A program made the translations under genes and the position numbers. From Chara braunii (taxonomy: Eukaryota > Streptophyta > Charophyceae > Charales > Characeae), in assembly GCA_003427395.1 (NCBI GenBank), contig BFEA01000474.1, positions 149,246-182,417 of the forward strand: a DNA stretch of 33,172 nucleotides, given 5' to 3'. Within the stretch, counting starts at the first letter, position 1; every line of letters begins with the position of its first letter. The notes beneath the pieces are model-generated. The model worked only from the letters and a program-made list of their open reading frames with translations, was not told the origin of the DNA and did not search any database. Below are positions 19,417 through 29,744 of this stretch, piece after piece.

Positions 19417-19993
19417 CTTTTCTTCTTCTTCTTCTTCTTCTTCTTCTTCTTCTTCTTCTTCTGTTCTTCCTCTTCATTGTCGCTTCTTCTTCTTCTTCTT
19501 CTTCTTCTTCTTCTTCTTCTTCTTCTTTTTTTCTTCCTCCTCCTCCTCCTTCACTTCTTCTTCTTCTTCTTCTCCCATTTTTTCCCTTCTTCTTCTCCTC
19601 CTCCTCCTCCTTCACTTCTTCTTCTTCTTCTTCTTTTCTTCTTCTTGGTCGTCGTTTCGTGCCTCCCTGCCCACCATGCCTGACACCGTTTCCGATTTTT
19701 TTTTATTTTTTTCTTAGTCTCTGTCTTGTGCAGGTGCGCGTGGGACCTTGTTTTCGACCTTACCCCGCGGCGATGATTCCCCCAACTTCACGTAGGGCGA
19801 CCCCCGCCCGCCCTCTCCCAACGCCCATCTTCTTCTTCTTCTTCTTCTTCTTCTCGCCAATGTTTGTCACCCCCCTGCCTGCCATCCTCCACCGTTGATC
19901 ATCATCATCATCTTCTTCTTCTTCTTCCTCTTCTTCTTCTTCTTCTTGCCATCATTTCACACCTCCTGGCTGCCATCCTGCACCACCAATCAC

Positions 19994-20027
<34 letters not shown>

Positions 20028-20557
20028 TTGTTCTTCTTCTTCTTCTCGGCCACCCTTTCTTACCTCTGTCCGTTATCCTCCACCACCATTTTACATCATC
20101 TTCTTCGTCCTCTTCATCATCTTCTTCTTCTTTTTCTTCTTCTTCTTCTTCTTCTTCTTCTTCTTCTTCTTCTTCTTCTTCTTCTTCTTCTTCTTCTTCT
20201 CGCCATCCTTTTGCACCCTCTGCCCGCCATTCTGCACCACCAATCATCATCATCATTATCATCATCATCATCATCATCATCATCATCTTCTTCTTCTTCT
20301 TCTTCTTCTTCTTCTTCTTCTTCTTCTTCTTCTTCTTCTTCTCGGTCACCCTTTCTTAACCCCTACCTGCCATCCTCCACCACCAATCATCATCTTTTTC
20401 TTCTTCTTCTTCTTCTTCTCGCCCACCCTTTCTTACCTCCTGGCCGTCATCCTCCACCACCAATCATCATTTTTTTCTTCTTCGTCTTCTCGCCGACCCT
20501 TCCTTATCCCTGTCATCCTCCACCACCAATCATCTTCTTCTTCCCGTGTCCCACAAA
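19416..20557 (+). repeat. Compound TTC/ATC minisatellite
   Basis: Over 1.1 kb of nearly pure pyrimidine-rich repeats. From about 19855 a core of roughly 50 bp (CTCGCCACCCTTTCTTACCTC...GCCATCCTCCACCACCAATC) recurs about seven times, at about 19855, 19945, 20045, 20203, 20340, 20420 and 20489. The cores are separated by variable (ATC)n and (TTC)n runs. Open frames here are homopolymeric Ser, Phe, Leu, His or Glu and are not genes. The long homopurine-homopyrimidine tract could form triplex DNA. Confidence 0.85.
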
Positions 20558-20562
20558 CNANC

Positions 20563-20672
20563 NNNNNNNNNNNNNNNNNNNNNNNNNNNNNNNNNNNNNN
20601 NNNNNNNNNNNNNNNNNNNNNNNNNNNNNNNNNNNNNNNNNNNNNNNNNNNNNNNNNNNNNNNNNNNNNNNN
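20563..20672. other. Assembly gap (run of N)
   Basis: A 110-bp run of N plus scattered N on both sides. The copy at 12668-12777 has defined bases at the corresponding positions with the same length. Confidence 0.98.
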
Positions 20673-20689
20673 CCNNCNTNNTTTTTTTT

Positions 20690-23030
20690 TTTTTTTGAGG
20701 CGTTGAAAGGGGGACGAGGGGNGTCNGTGGGGTGTTTGTTGGTGAGTGCTCCCACACATTGNTGTTGAACGACACCATGGCAAGCGACGGCAGTGGCGTT
20801 GCAACANGCGGTAACANTTTCGTATCCGGAAGGAGGAGACCTCCTTCAGGATCGAAGGACAAAGGAAANGACACTGCAAGTACAAGTGCTCCCACATCTG
20901 GGNTGACTGCAANGAAGCCCACGCCGGCGTCAGACCCCTTGNTGTTCGTTCCTCAAGATGACACTAGACAACANGAGCTGCAAAGAGTCCAGGAGGTGTG
21001 GAAAGATGTCATACAGAGTCAAGAAGCTCCGCTGAAAGGTCAAGAGAGTATTGGCTNAAGTGTCATTTATGCACACAAATTTGGAGNGGCACGCACACAA
21101 GGGCAATGAAACATTTTATGAAGNTGTTGNAGTCATGTTCCTTGAGGACATGGGAGACNGTACACATGCTNNTGGTTGCCGNTGCGAAGGTGCNGCTGAC
21201 CGANAAAAAAACAAAGTGCCTCCTGAAAAACTACAAGCAATTGCATGACATTCCAGAAGGGGGAGATACTGNTACGGAGACTCGAGAGGAGCCTGNNGTT
21301 TGCGGGTGTGAGGAGCCGCAACCACCANGTACTGNGGGGATGGCACCACCAGAAACAGGTTCACGAACAGAGNTGATCAACGTTGCAAACGAGGGGCTTG
21401 CGGAAGGTTNAGGGTCANACACGAGGGCGACATCACTNNANCAGACAACATGAAAGAGATGGATGGACAACGTTGCACAGAAGAAGCTGCACNTTGCATG
21501 GGNAGAGGCAATGTTTCGTGCTGGTATTGCATTCAACTTCCTGAATTTCAANGCGACGCAGAAGNTCNTCGAAGTTNACTTNGAAGTGGCAAATGAGTGA
21601 CCAAAGGTGAAGCNTCCCTCATACAAGCATATGAGAACTGTAATGCTTGACTTNATGTACTCGCGTATTCAAAANCAAGTTCATCCTTTGACAACCTGTT
21701 GGGATGAATCTGGTTGTATATTCATCACGGACCNGTCATCCGACNGTCGAGAGCNCCCTNTCATGAACTTCTTGGGAACNGGGAATAAAGGTGCAGTTCT
21801 GGTGGCCACATTGTCAATGACCGGAAGGAAGAAAACAGCNTNGANGTTGGCAAGGTTGNAAGAGCAGATTATGAGNTAGATAGGGGTGCATCGCATCAAN
21901 GCGATCTGCACCGACAATGATGAGNTGAACAAGAAGGTTGCTCAAATTCTGGACCGCCGCACTGACAAAGATATTGCAAGGATTNCATTGGTTCCTTGCG
22001 CTGCNCATTGTTGCAGTCTTTTGTTGTGAGACGTCNGNAAGCTNGACTGGGTGAAGGGTACTGTGAAGANAGGCCACACGATTGTGAAGTTTAACCGGAA
22101 CCACCACTGCACGCACAACCTGATGATGTCGTTCGACGATTCNCTNTCATTGCTTCGACCCACNAAAGTTTGGTTCGGNTCATTGTACATGATGTTGNAG
22201 AGGCTTCACAACAGGAGGGCAGTGTTGTCGGATATGGTGGATCNGAAAAATGTTGCACGNTGGACGGGGATGCGTTGGTCCACTGCAAAGTTGAAGTCGA
22301 AAGCGGACCTGATGTACTTCACCTTCANGAGAGACGGNTGGTGGANGNAGTTCCAGAAGGTGATTGGCGTGATNAAACCGTTGTACATCCTTTTGAGGAG
22401 GATGGATCGGGATGGAACAACGCCAACAAACCTTGTTGAATATGACGACTTGATTGAAAGGAAACTTNCTCATGTGGTTTGCACTGAGGAGCANNGAGCG
22501 AGCNTCATGGAGAAAGTCAGAGATCGTGTGAAGATGATGCGGCAACCAGTCCATNCACTNANGTTTCTTCTAGACCNGCACANGAGAAATCCNCGNTGGC
22601 TTTATGTTCAAGACAATGCAATTGTGTTNAACACGATGTATTNCNTNNAGAGACAGGTTNGAGGTGCTTGGAAAGGGTCAGACCACCTTGAGNTTTTGGG
22701 TGACCTNCACAAGTTCCANAAGGAGCCCACGCCAAATGGGCCCAAGAGAAAGGACATGAAGATGTGGGAGCGAGATGCGAAGGCTGAGTGCGAGAAGCTC
22801 GCACCGACAGAGTGGTGGGCGACTTATGGCGACCATGTCCTGACTTGCAGGCCATTGCCATCAAAGTGATGGGCATGTGGCATACGGCACCCCCGACTGA
22901 GAGGAATTTGTCATCCATGGACGTCGTGCATTCCAGAAGGAGCAACGACTTGAAGCCCGAAACATTGGAGAAGTTGGTGTACATCCACTGGAACATGCAA
23001 CTACTGCATGCTACAAACAACAACGTGTTT
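20690..23030 (+). pseudogene. hAT-family transposase gene, decayed, most complete copy
   Basis: Same leader, N-terminus, BED-like finger (about 21060-21135) and DUF659 core (about 21512-22025) as the segment at 12595-14910, with many single N. This copy continues past 22805 into the C-terminal hAT dimerisation domain: LQAIAIKVMGMWHTAPPTERNLSSMDVVHSRRSNDLKPETLEKLVYIHWNMQLL (about 22845-23010). Known members of this domain have the same ER/W...F..VHS..RN.L....LV..H.N pattern. A 1-nt shift near 22833 separates it from the upstream frame. The same early frameshift and in-frame stops as in the other segment are present (positions +7,895). It is expected to have been a cut-and-paste transposase; no terminal inverted repeats could be placed with confidence. 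Confidence 0.85.
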
Positions 23031-23093
23031 TGCCCTGGTCAGCTGTGCACGCCACGTGGCGGCCGTGGTTTAATTGCCACTGGTGTCGCCAGG

Positions 23094-23590
23094 GGGACTT
23101 GTGCTCGTAGCGACGGTTGGTCCTTGGGTACGAAGGGGCCGTCCAATTCCCTGAACTCTCCCGCAACGCGGGTGCGCTCCCCGCCCGTTTTCGAACCTTG
23201 GTTCCATCGACCTGCCCGACCCCGGGCAGCCCCGTGCCTTCACGGACTCAACGAGTCGGACGTTGAGGCCTGAACCCGATTTTGGGGCCTTCGCCCCCAA
23301 GGGCCGCGCGAACCTGGTGCCTCGGGGAACGAAACTCTGTCCATGTCGGCTTCGCTTCTCTTCTCCCTTCTCCTCTCATTTTCTTTTCTTTCTCCTGAAG
23401 TAATGACGGTCGGTCGTAGGGCACCATTCTCCCGTTATTCACCCCCGACGACAACTCAAACTCCCATTCAGGCACCTCGGCCTAAAGCAAGAATCCCCCA
23501 TTTCGTCCGGGTGATTCAACCCCCACGGTAAAAAATCCTCGGCCACGCCCCTAACCACTCAGATTAGCGTCCGATGTAACGAATGCCGCA
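23094..23590 (+). repeat. Probable 5' LTR
   Basis: A candidate 497-bp LTR starting TGTCGCC and ending GCCGCA, placed by the downstream primer-binding site. It is GC-rich with no coding match. A second copy is absent from the window, so the limits are inferred only from the TG...CA rule and the 13-bp distance to the PBS. Confidence 0.4.
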
Positions 23591-23603
23591 TGGGGCGTGA
23601 GGT

Positions 23604-23615
23604 TGGTATCAGAGC
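23604..23615 (+). promoter_or_regulatory. Primer-binding site for initiator tRNA-Met
   Basis: TGGTATCAGAGC is complementary to the 3' end of plant initiator tRNA-Met, the commonest primer of plant LTR retrotransposons. It lies before the gag sequence, as expected. Confidence 0.88.
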
Positions 23616-23799
23616 TGATTTGTTTCGGCTTGGAGGTCTCCTTGGGGCGGCTGTCAATTTTGTTGAATTTTCTTATTATTTGTATGGACCTTTTTCTTTT
23701 TACTTACGGATAGGCTGGCGCCCAGGCACTGCCGCCCCGCGAATGCCAATCTCAACCAACCAAAGGGGCGGGGGCGAAACCAACCCCGTGCCATGGTGG

Positions 23800-25448
23800 A
23801 ACAAAGAAAGGGAGTGGATAATCATGCCGGATTGGCCGACCATCCTCTATACTTTGTTCTTGCTCCCTCTGAAGTTCCCATCTTCTGTGAAGATGAAACA
23901 AACCCACGCACCTCGCTGGCGGCCCTGAAGGCTCAGGGTTGGACGGACCAGTTGCTTTGAGAACGGATTTCGGGAAGGTTAGCTGGGACCACGTTTGAAT
24001 GGTATGGACAAAACCTTTATACCAATTGGCCCACCTTCAAGAGAAAATTTTTCTAACGCTTTGATCACATCACGTCGGGGCAGTGTTTACGCATAATCAA
24101 AGAATATACGCAACAACCTCGTGAAACTTTGGCAAGGAACGCAAAGCACTTCACCTACTGAGCGGAACGCTTTGGGGTTGATGAGAAATGGTGCGAACGG
24201 ATTTTATCCGGGGATTATTTGATTCCCGATTGCGGAAAAAAATCCGTAAGAAATGCAACACGATTGAACATACTTTGACTGAGCTCATTCAGTATGCTAT
24301 CAAGTATGGAAAAAAAAAACTATGATGTAGGTTTGGATTCGGAATCCGACGAAGATGACCCATCAAGTGTTCGACGCTATAGGTATTCCCTTACGGCTTG
24401 GATGTTTGAAGACCGCTTCGGGTTAGGACCGGCCAAGAAGAATCCGGACCGACGAGTCCCATCATCTACCTCGGTTTCCCGACGCCCCATACCGACGCAA
24501 GGAGGACGGGACGTAGAAGAACCCTCGATAAAAGAAATAGCCGCACAACTTGTGACGGTTGTTGCGCCCTTAACAAAGTTTGTCCAAAGCTTGCAGAGGC
24601 AAAGGGCGGCAGTGGCCCAGAGACAGTCTGTAACCACGGCCACCGGGACAGCGCTGCCTCGGCCTGCTGTGGCCGGAGCCACTCAGCCCATGCGATGTTA
24701 TAACTGTAATCAGCCCGGCCACTTGGCCAAGGACTGTCCCCGGCACAGGGCTCCCGTAGGGCTTGTTGGGCCATCCCAGATCCTGGTGGCAGCTCCAACC
24801 GATGCAGGACAAGGACAGGTGGCGACGGTTATGGATGCAGGGACCACAAACGCGGTGGCCCCGACGGCCGCCGAAATTGGGATTGATGAAAACCCGGTGG
24901 TCGCGATGATCGAATCCGGGACCATTGGTGTAATACGTCATACCCCGCGTGTTAAAGGGGAAAGCGGCATGGGACCATGGAGACCCAGATCCGAAGACCC
25001 CACGATACCGGGTCCCGAGTACAAGGACGGCCAAATCGACGTACTAGATGCCCTGAAGGCTCTGGATCTGCAGATATCAGTGCATATTCCCTATTTGCTG
25101 ACCATTTCGGAGACTGCCAATGAAAAACTGATTGAAAGATGTTTGAAGGACCGGCGCCGGTTCGAGGAAGGCCGAAGGGGTAAAAAGTTGGCAATCAACG
25201 ATCCATCGGTGGTTGTTGAGACTCAACCCTCAACTTCTAAAATCCACAAGGCCAACCAGGTCAGTATGATCCACACCGTAGATCCACCGCCGGAGAAACC
25301 CGAGGTGTTTCTTCGGGCTTACCAGATTACCTGGAAGAGTGTCGAATGTGGCTGCGAGGTCTGGGGAAGCCCCTCGGCCGCCATCCTTAATTTTGGATCA
25401 TCGGGAGTAGCTATCTCTGGGAGTTTGACAAAACGTTTGGGTCAGTAG
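23800..25448 (+). pseudogene. Gag with retrotransposon capsid and zinc knuckle, three early stops
   Basis: Structural protein of the retrotransposon particle. The frame read through in-frame stops at 23958, 24054 and 24159 gives a capsid-type segment (LAGTTFEWYGQNLYTNWPTFKRKFF...FGVDEKWCERILSGDY). From Met 24294 it is open for 384 codons to TAG 25446. A zinc knuckle, CYNCNQPGHLAKDC (CX2CX4HX4C), lies at 24696-24737 and would bind element RNA. The frame then leads into the protease region in the same phase, as in Gag-Pol fusions. The start of Gag is not certain: Met codons near 23745 and 23824 are in another frame. Confidence 0.8.
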
Positions 25449-25952
25449 AAACAGGTTCAGCCTCTCCGACCCGACGACTTGTACGTATCTGCCACAGAGG
25501 ATAGCATTCATTGTAAAGGACAGATTATGGATGTTCCTATAAGAGTTGGGCGCATGCATTGCCTGTGTGATGCGATTGTATTGGACGTGCAGGCGTATGA
25601 TGTTCTCGTAGGAATCCTGTGGCAGGCGACGGTGGGGGTGCGAATGCATTTTGACAGTTCTAAGATGGTGCTCACCTCGGCCCATCCCAGACCCCAAACG
25701 ATGCCCATGAGGCTGGCCATGCGTGTACGCGCGCAGCCAGCCCCTTGCATTTCCACCGAGGTTTGCAGGATTAACATGATTCGATGGTTGCCAAGGGGCG
25801 GCGGAAGAACCATGGTAGGGACCGAGGATGCGGACGAACCCGACCGATATCCGATACGATTTCAAGATCGGTTCCGCCAACCTCGACAGCACGTACCAAT
25901 AGGGATTACCAGAGTGATTCTCGTTGGGCTCAAATGTTCTCCTCTACCGTAA
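25330..25952 (+). pseudogene. Retroelement aspartic protease, active site lost
   Basis: Follows Gag in the same frame after the TAG at 25446. AAILNFGSSGVAIS (about 25380-25420) occupies the place of the catalytic D(S/T)G motif but reads NFG, so the catalytic Asp is missing. The later HCLCDAIVLDVQAYDVLVGILWQ (about 25556-25625) matches the conserved second half, where elements have YDVLLG.DW. The frame stays open to 25952. This would process Gag-Pol in an active element. Confidence 0.65.
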
Positions 25953-26071
25953 GAGGGGAACCTCTGTTGAAGGTGTCGTGGACAGTCGACTTCTCGGAAC
26001 CCCCTACGTCCCTGTATCTCAGTACGGACCTCCTCCCGTAGAGATTTCTCGAGCTTAGGGGGCTATGTGAT

Positions 26072-27874
26072 TTGTCTTTTAGGCCCCCGCGACCCTTACT
26101 CACCGACGCCAAGGTTGCAATGCTTTTGGAAAAAGGGGTAGCGTTTCAACCCAGGACCCTTGAAAACGCATGGGGCCCGAGGGAACTCCTACAAGCATTT
26201 TCAATAGAATCCTCGGTCGAAGTCGAACTCGGGGAAGAAAGCGAAACGGAAAATGAACCGATAAGCCNGATGGACAGTTATTTCATAGTCACCGTACTCT
26301 TGGTGAAAACCGACAACTCCTTGTTCGGAGCCTCCCCGGAAGAAACCGTCCGGGTCCCAACTGTCATGTCAACGGTTTTCCTTCCTAGTGGGAGCATCGA
26401 TGTCCAGCTACCTGCCCATGTACCTAGCAAATATCTACGCCTCCTTCTTGCGGTAATTCGGGCTTACCCTGAGGCGGTCAGTATCCAAGATCACGATATA
26501 GGACTGACGCACCTAATAAGGCACGCGATTGATATCGGGGACCATGCCCCAATATACTGTCGGTCGTACCTCTACTCGTTAAAGGAGCGGCAACTAACCT
26601 TGAAGAGGGCACGGGAGTTCAAGCGTTTAGGATGGGTAGAACCCTTCCTTGGTCCCTGGTCGTTCCCTGTGGTCCTCGTGCCAAGACAAAACGGGACAAT
26701 CCGCGTTTGCATTGACTATCAAAAATTAAATGCAATCACCACCAAGGACGTTTACCCGTTGCCCCGTATCGACGATCTTCTGGATGTCATCAGTTCTGCT
26801 CGAGTCTTCTCGAAATTTGATATACGACATGGTTTTCACCATGTCCCGGTCCGACCGGAAGACAAGCCCAAAACAACCTTCGCCTTATTCGAAGGCACGT
26901 GGCAGTGGATCAGGTGTCCCATGGGCATCTGCAACGCTCCTGCGATGTTCCAACGAGCCATGAATGTGACTTTCGCAAAATTTGTTAACAAAACCCACCT
27001 GACCCAACCCCTAATAAACTTTTGTGTGATTGTGTACATGGATGATATTTTGTTTTTTCCCAAAACACACGAGTACCACGTGGAACATGTTGAGTGGGTC
27101 TTGCATGCATTGAAAGACGCGTGGTTCAAAGTGGGTTTGGAGAAAAGCGAGGTTTTCCTCTCGGAAATCTCCTTCTTGGGTTACATCGTCACGGTGGATG
27201 GCTTGAAACTGGATCCAAGAAAGGTGGCCGCTGTACAAGAAGCACCGATGCCGGTCACACTCACTCAAGTTCGAGCTTTCCTCGGCCTGGCTTCGTATTA
27301 TCGACGATTCATCCAAGGGTTTGCCTTCGTCGCCAAGCCTCTGACCAATTTATTGAAGAAGGAAGAACAATTGATCTGGACGCCGGAGTGCGAGGCGGTT
27401 TCTCGGGCGCTCAAAAAAACCCTGACCACTGCGTTGATCCTGGCGTGACCAGATCCAACAAAACCGTTCGCTCCGCATACCGATTGGCAGCCTCAGGCAA
27501 TATCGGCAGTGCTGACTCAACAGAGAGCAGACGGGAAGGAGCACGTCATCGAGTACGCATCGAAGACAATGAGCCAGACGCAATCAAATTACGAGGCTTG
27601 CAAGGGTGAGTGTTTGGCGGTGGTCTAGGGAATCCAACATTTTTTATCGTACCTCCACAACCAGAAGTTCGTTCTCATGAGGGGTCATCGACCGCTTTTG
27701 TCCTTGCAAAACAACACGGTTTATACGGGAACCTTGGGAAAGTGGGCAATGAGGCCGCAAGACTACGATTTCGACATCCGCCACCGCGCGACCAAACAAC
27801 ATGGAAACGTGGATGGACTGACCGGCCTCCAGCCACAAAAGAAGTGCCTCCTGAACGAACGACTCATTCGGTGA
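26072..27874 (+). pseudogene. Ty3/gypsy reverse transcriptase and RNase H
   Basis: The RT part is open for 458 codons (26072-27448). Motifs: WVEPFLGPWSFPVVLVPRQNG, RVCIDYQKLNAIT, PLPRIDDLLD, FSKFDIRHGFHHV (motif A), CPMGICNAPAMFQRAMN (motif B), VIVYMDDIL (YMDD at 27035-27046), FLGYIV and the thumb/connection FLGLASYYRRFIQGFA...PL. RNase H continues in the same frame after a TGA (27446): PFAPHTDWQPQAISAVLTQQ...IEYASKTMSQTQSNYEACKGECLAVV, TAG (27626), GIQHFLSYLHNQKFVLMRGH...DIRHRATKQHGNVDGLTG. The RNase H catalytic Asp expected in 'TDAS' reads TDWQ, with Asp kept. One N lies at 26268. It is closest in pattern to plant Ty3/gypsy elements; the clade is not determined. Confidence 0.88.
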
Positions 27875-28059
27875 AAGGAAGCTTCTACTCCTACTGAGCC
27901 TCGCTACAGGAAGTACACGTCATTCGCAAGGGAAACACTCAGGCGCGAGATGGCGATCCCCCTTGAAGCAACGGCTAGTAGTCTACCCTTTCATCTTTCC
28001 CCGACTCTTCGACCCACTTGTCTACCCCTCACTCTCTCTCTAGCTTATCTTTGCATTCC

Positions 28060-28224
28060 TGCTTTTTTTGCACCTTGCCTATGATACCGGACCGGGGAGA
28101 TTCACACCCCGGAGGACGTAGTTTTATCTTGTGGGTACGATGCAGCCAATACTGCGTGACGTGGTCCCACGAGTGTTGCATTAGGTACCGGAACGCGAAG
28201 AAGTGGGACTGCCCAAACTGTCTA
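28060..28224 (+). pseudogene. PHD-type zinc finger between RNase H and integrase
   Basis: In one frame (open 28018-28326) the Cys/His spacing is CFFC - 23 residues - CSQYC - VTWS - H - EC - C - 13 residues - W-D-C-P-N-C. This is the Cys4-His-Cys3 order of a PHD finger. It has the hallmark Trp two residues before the last Cys pair (WDCPNC, 28204-28221) and H-x2-C at the expected place. The middle pair is CX3C rather than CX2C. PHD fingers commonly read histone H3 tails. The frame differs from RNase H upstream and integrase downstream, as expected in a decayed element. It could instead be a captured host exon, but it lies exactly where the RNase H-integrase linker should be. Confidence 0.55.
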
Positions 28225-28277
28225 ACTGACCAAGTACCCACGGAGAAACGGTATATACAAGCACTGATGATAGACTT

Positions 28278-29531
28278 TTGCCAAGCGTCCGTTGGGCGCA
28301 GGTCTGGACGGATCTCCTCCTGTTGAGGAGACTCAAAAGAGACCCGTTGGCAGAGCTTACCAAGGCGGAACGTCGGCGAGTCAAGGAATGGGCTCATGAT
28401 TATCGATGGCAGGAGTCAGCCTTGAAAAAACGAAAAGACAATGATGATAGGGGGTCTAGCTGGCTGACGGTTCCACACCCTCTTGCTAGGTTTGATTGGA
28501 CACGGGCTGCCCATGAAGAGGATGCGGTCAATCTCAAGGTCAAGTACACGGAAAAAACTATAGAGAAAAACAAATGGTATTGGTCAGGAATTCGGGAGGA
28601 TGTCAGATATATTGTCCTGAATTGCCCGGCCTGTGCGGCTGATAAGGCGCCAGTACACATGCCCCGAACGATGGTACTGACTCGGGTAGAACGCCCTTTC
28701 AAACGAGTTAGCATCGATACGACGAACATCAACGTGCCGAGAGATCCAGTCGATCAGGGTGAGCTCAATGTCCTTCTACTGGCCGTTGATCGCCAACAGG
28801 CTTGTAGAGAACGCCAATTGCATGATTAAGACTGCCCTTCGACGGAACATCACTGTCGTAGATACCATGCCTTGGTTTGTCATAGGCGACCACATTTTGG
28901 CCACCTATCGTGCTACCCCCCACGGCATTACAGGGGTGTCCCCATTTCAACTAAGAACCAATAGTGTCCCCCGTGTGTAGTTGTCACCTCTAGTGGGTAC
29001 GGAAGTTAGAGCGACTCTGGCTCAACTCCGAGAAAAGGCCCAGCATTACATGGATCTGATGGCTGGGAGTCTAGGACCTACCCCGCGTTAGCCCGAAGGC
29101 GACAGAGGGCCGTGGAGCTGACGCACCAGCGGCGGATCAAAGACTACGAGAACCGACATGCATCCGCTGGTCCCCTACCCCGCGATAAGATCGGGGGTGT
29201 CGTGCAGGTACGGAAATCCGCACACTCATCCAAGATACATCCGCGCTATACTGACATTTATGAGGTGACGGAAGTTGGCGCACAAGGCGAGCACTCCGTG
29301 AAGCTGATCCCCCGGCACAGCACGCAGGACAGACCGCTGACTCGCCATGCTACTGCCCTTCGTCTATTCCGGCCATCGTTGGATCACGAGGGGGCTCCGG
29401 CCCCCTCCAAGCCTTCTCCCTCTGCTTCCTCATCCTCCTCTTCTTCTTCTTCTTCCTCCTTCCAATTCGTTTCGCCATTTGAGGTTGAGGACTCGATCGT
29501 GCAGGATGAGCCAGCACGAACAAGGGAATGA
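28278..29531 (+). pseudogene. Ty3/gypsy integrase with internal deletion
   Basis: Zinc-binding N-terminus: RAAHEEDAVNLKV...KWYWSGIREDVRYIVLNCPACAADK (28500-28655). It has the first His and both Cys, but Asn where the second His is expected. The core begins PFKRVSIDTTN (first Asp). Near 28795 the frame changes and jumps to NRLVENANCMIKTALRRNI...ATYRATPHGITGVSPFQLRTN, which holds the last catalytic Glu; the part with the second Asp is missing. After a stop (28978), the C-terminal part at 29112-29531 has VVQVRKSAHSSKIHPRYTDIYEVTEV, a typical integrase tail, and a Ser-rich end. I could not identify a chromodomain. Confidence 0.75.
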
Positions 29532-29744
29532 GTCAGTCGAACATTTTCAAACACCGATCGTGAATCACCTAATATTGCGGCATCGACTTAATGATGATCA
29601 GCAACTACGATACGTCTAGCAGGTGAATGTGCCCGGGCCCAGCATCGCAGATCTTGCCATGTACTCGCTCCTGAGCGAATGAGTGACATACGCGGGGGTA
29701 TAATATGTGGGCATTACGCAACTGCCTGGTCGGGAGACCACCAG

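Larger units (their letters stand above)
23094..29531 (+). mobile_element. Decayed Ty3/gypsy LTR retrotransposon
   Basis: The order is LTR, primer-binding site, gag, protease, RT, RNase H, PHD-like finger, integrase. Reverse transcriptase ahead of integrase identifies a Ty3/gypsy type. Every domain carries stops, shifts or deletions. No sequence like the presumed 5' LTR was found after 29531, and a truncated LINE starts near 29745, so the 3' LTR is lost or was never assembled. The left boundary is placed at a TG soon after the hAT C-terminus and is approximate. Confidence 0.8.

Noticed and set aside
19333-20706. Long open frames rich in Ser, Phe, Leu, His or Glu
   Set aside because: They are translations of CA, TTC and ATC repeats in several frames and both strands, with no complex sequence.
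12595-22805. Recent segmental duplication of a hAT transposon
   Set aside because: The first copy is bounded on both sides by adapter sequence and the second is N-masked at matching length, so an assembly artefact is the simpler reading.
29460-29740. Chromodomain at the integrase C-terminus (FEVEDSIVQDEP)
   Set aside because: Only a handful of residues resemble a chromodomain start, and no following aromatic cage or W-E-P pattern could be read in any frame.
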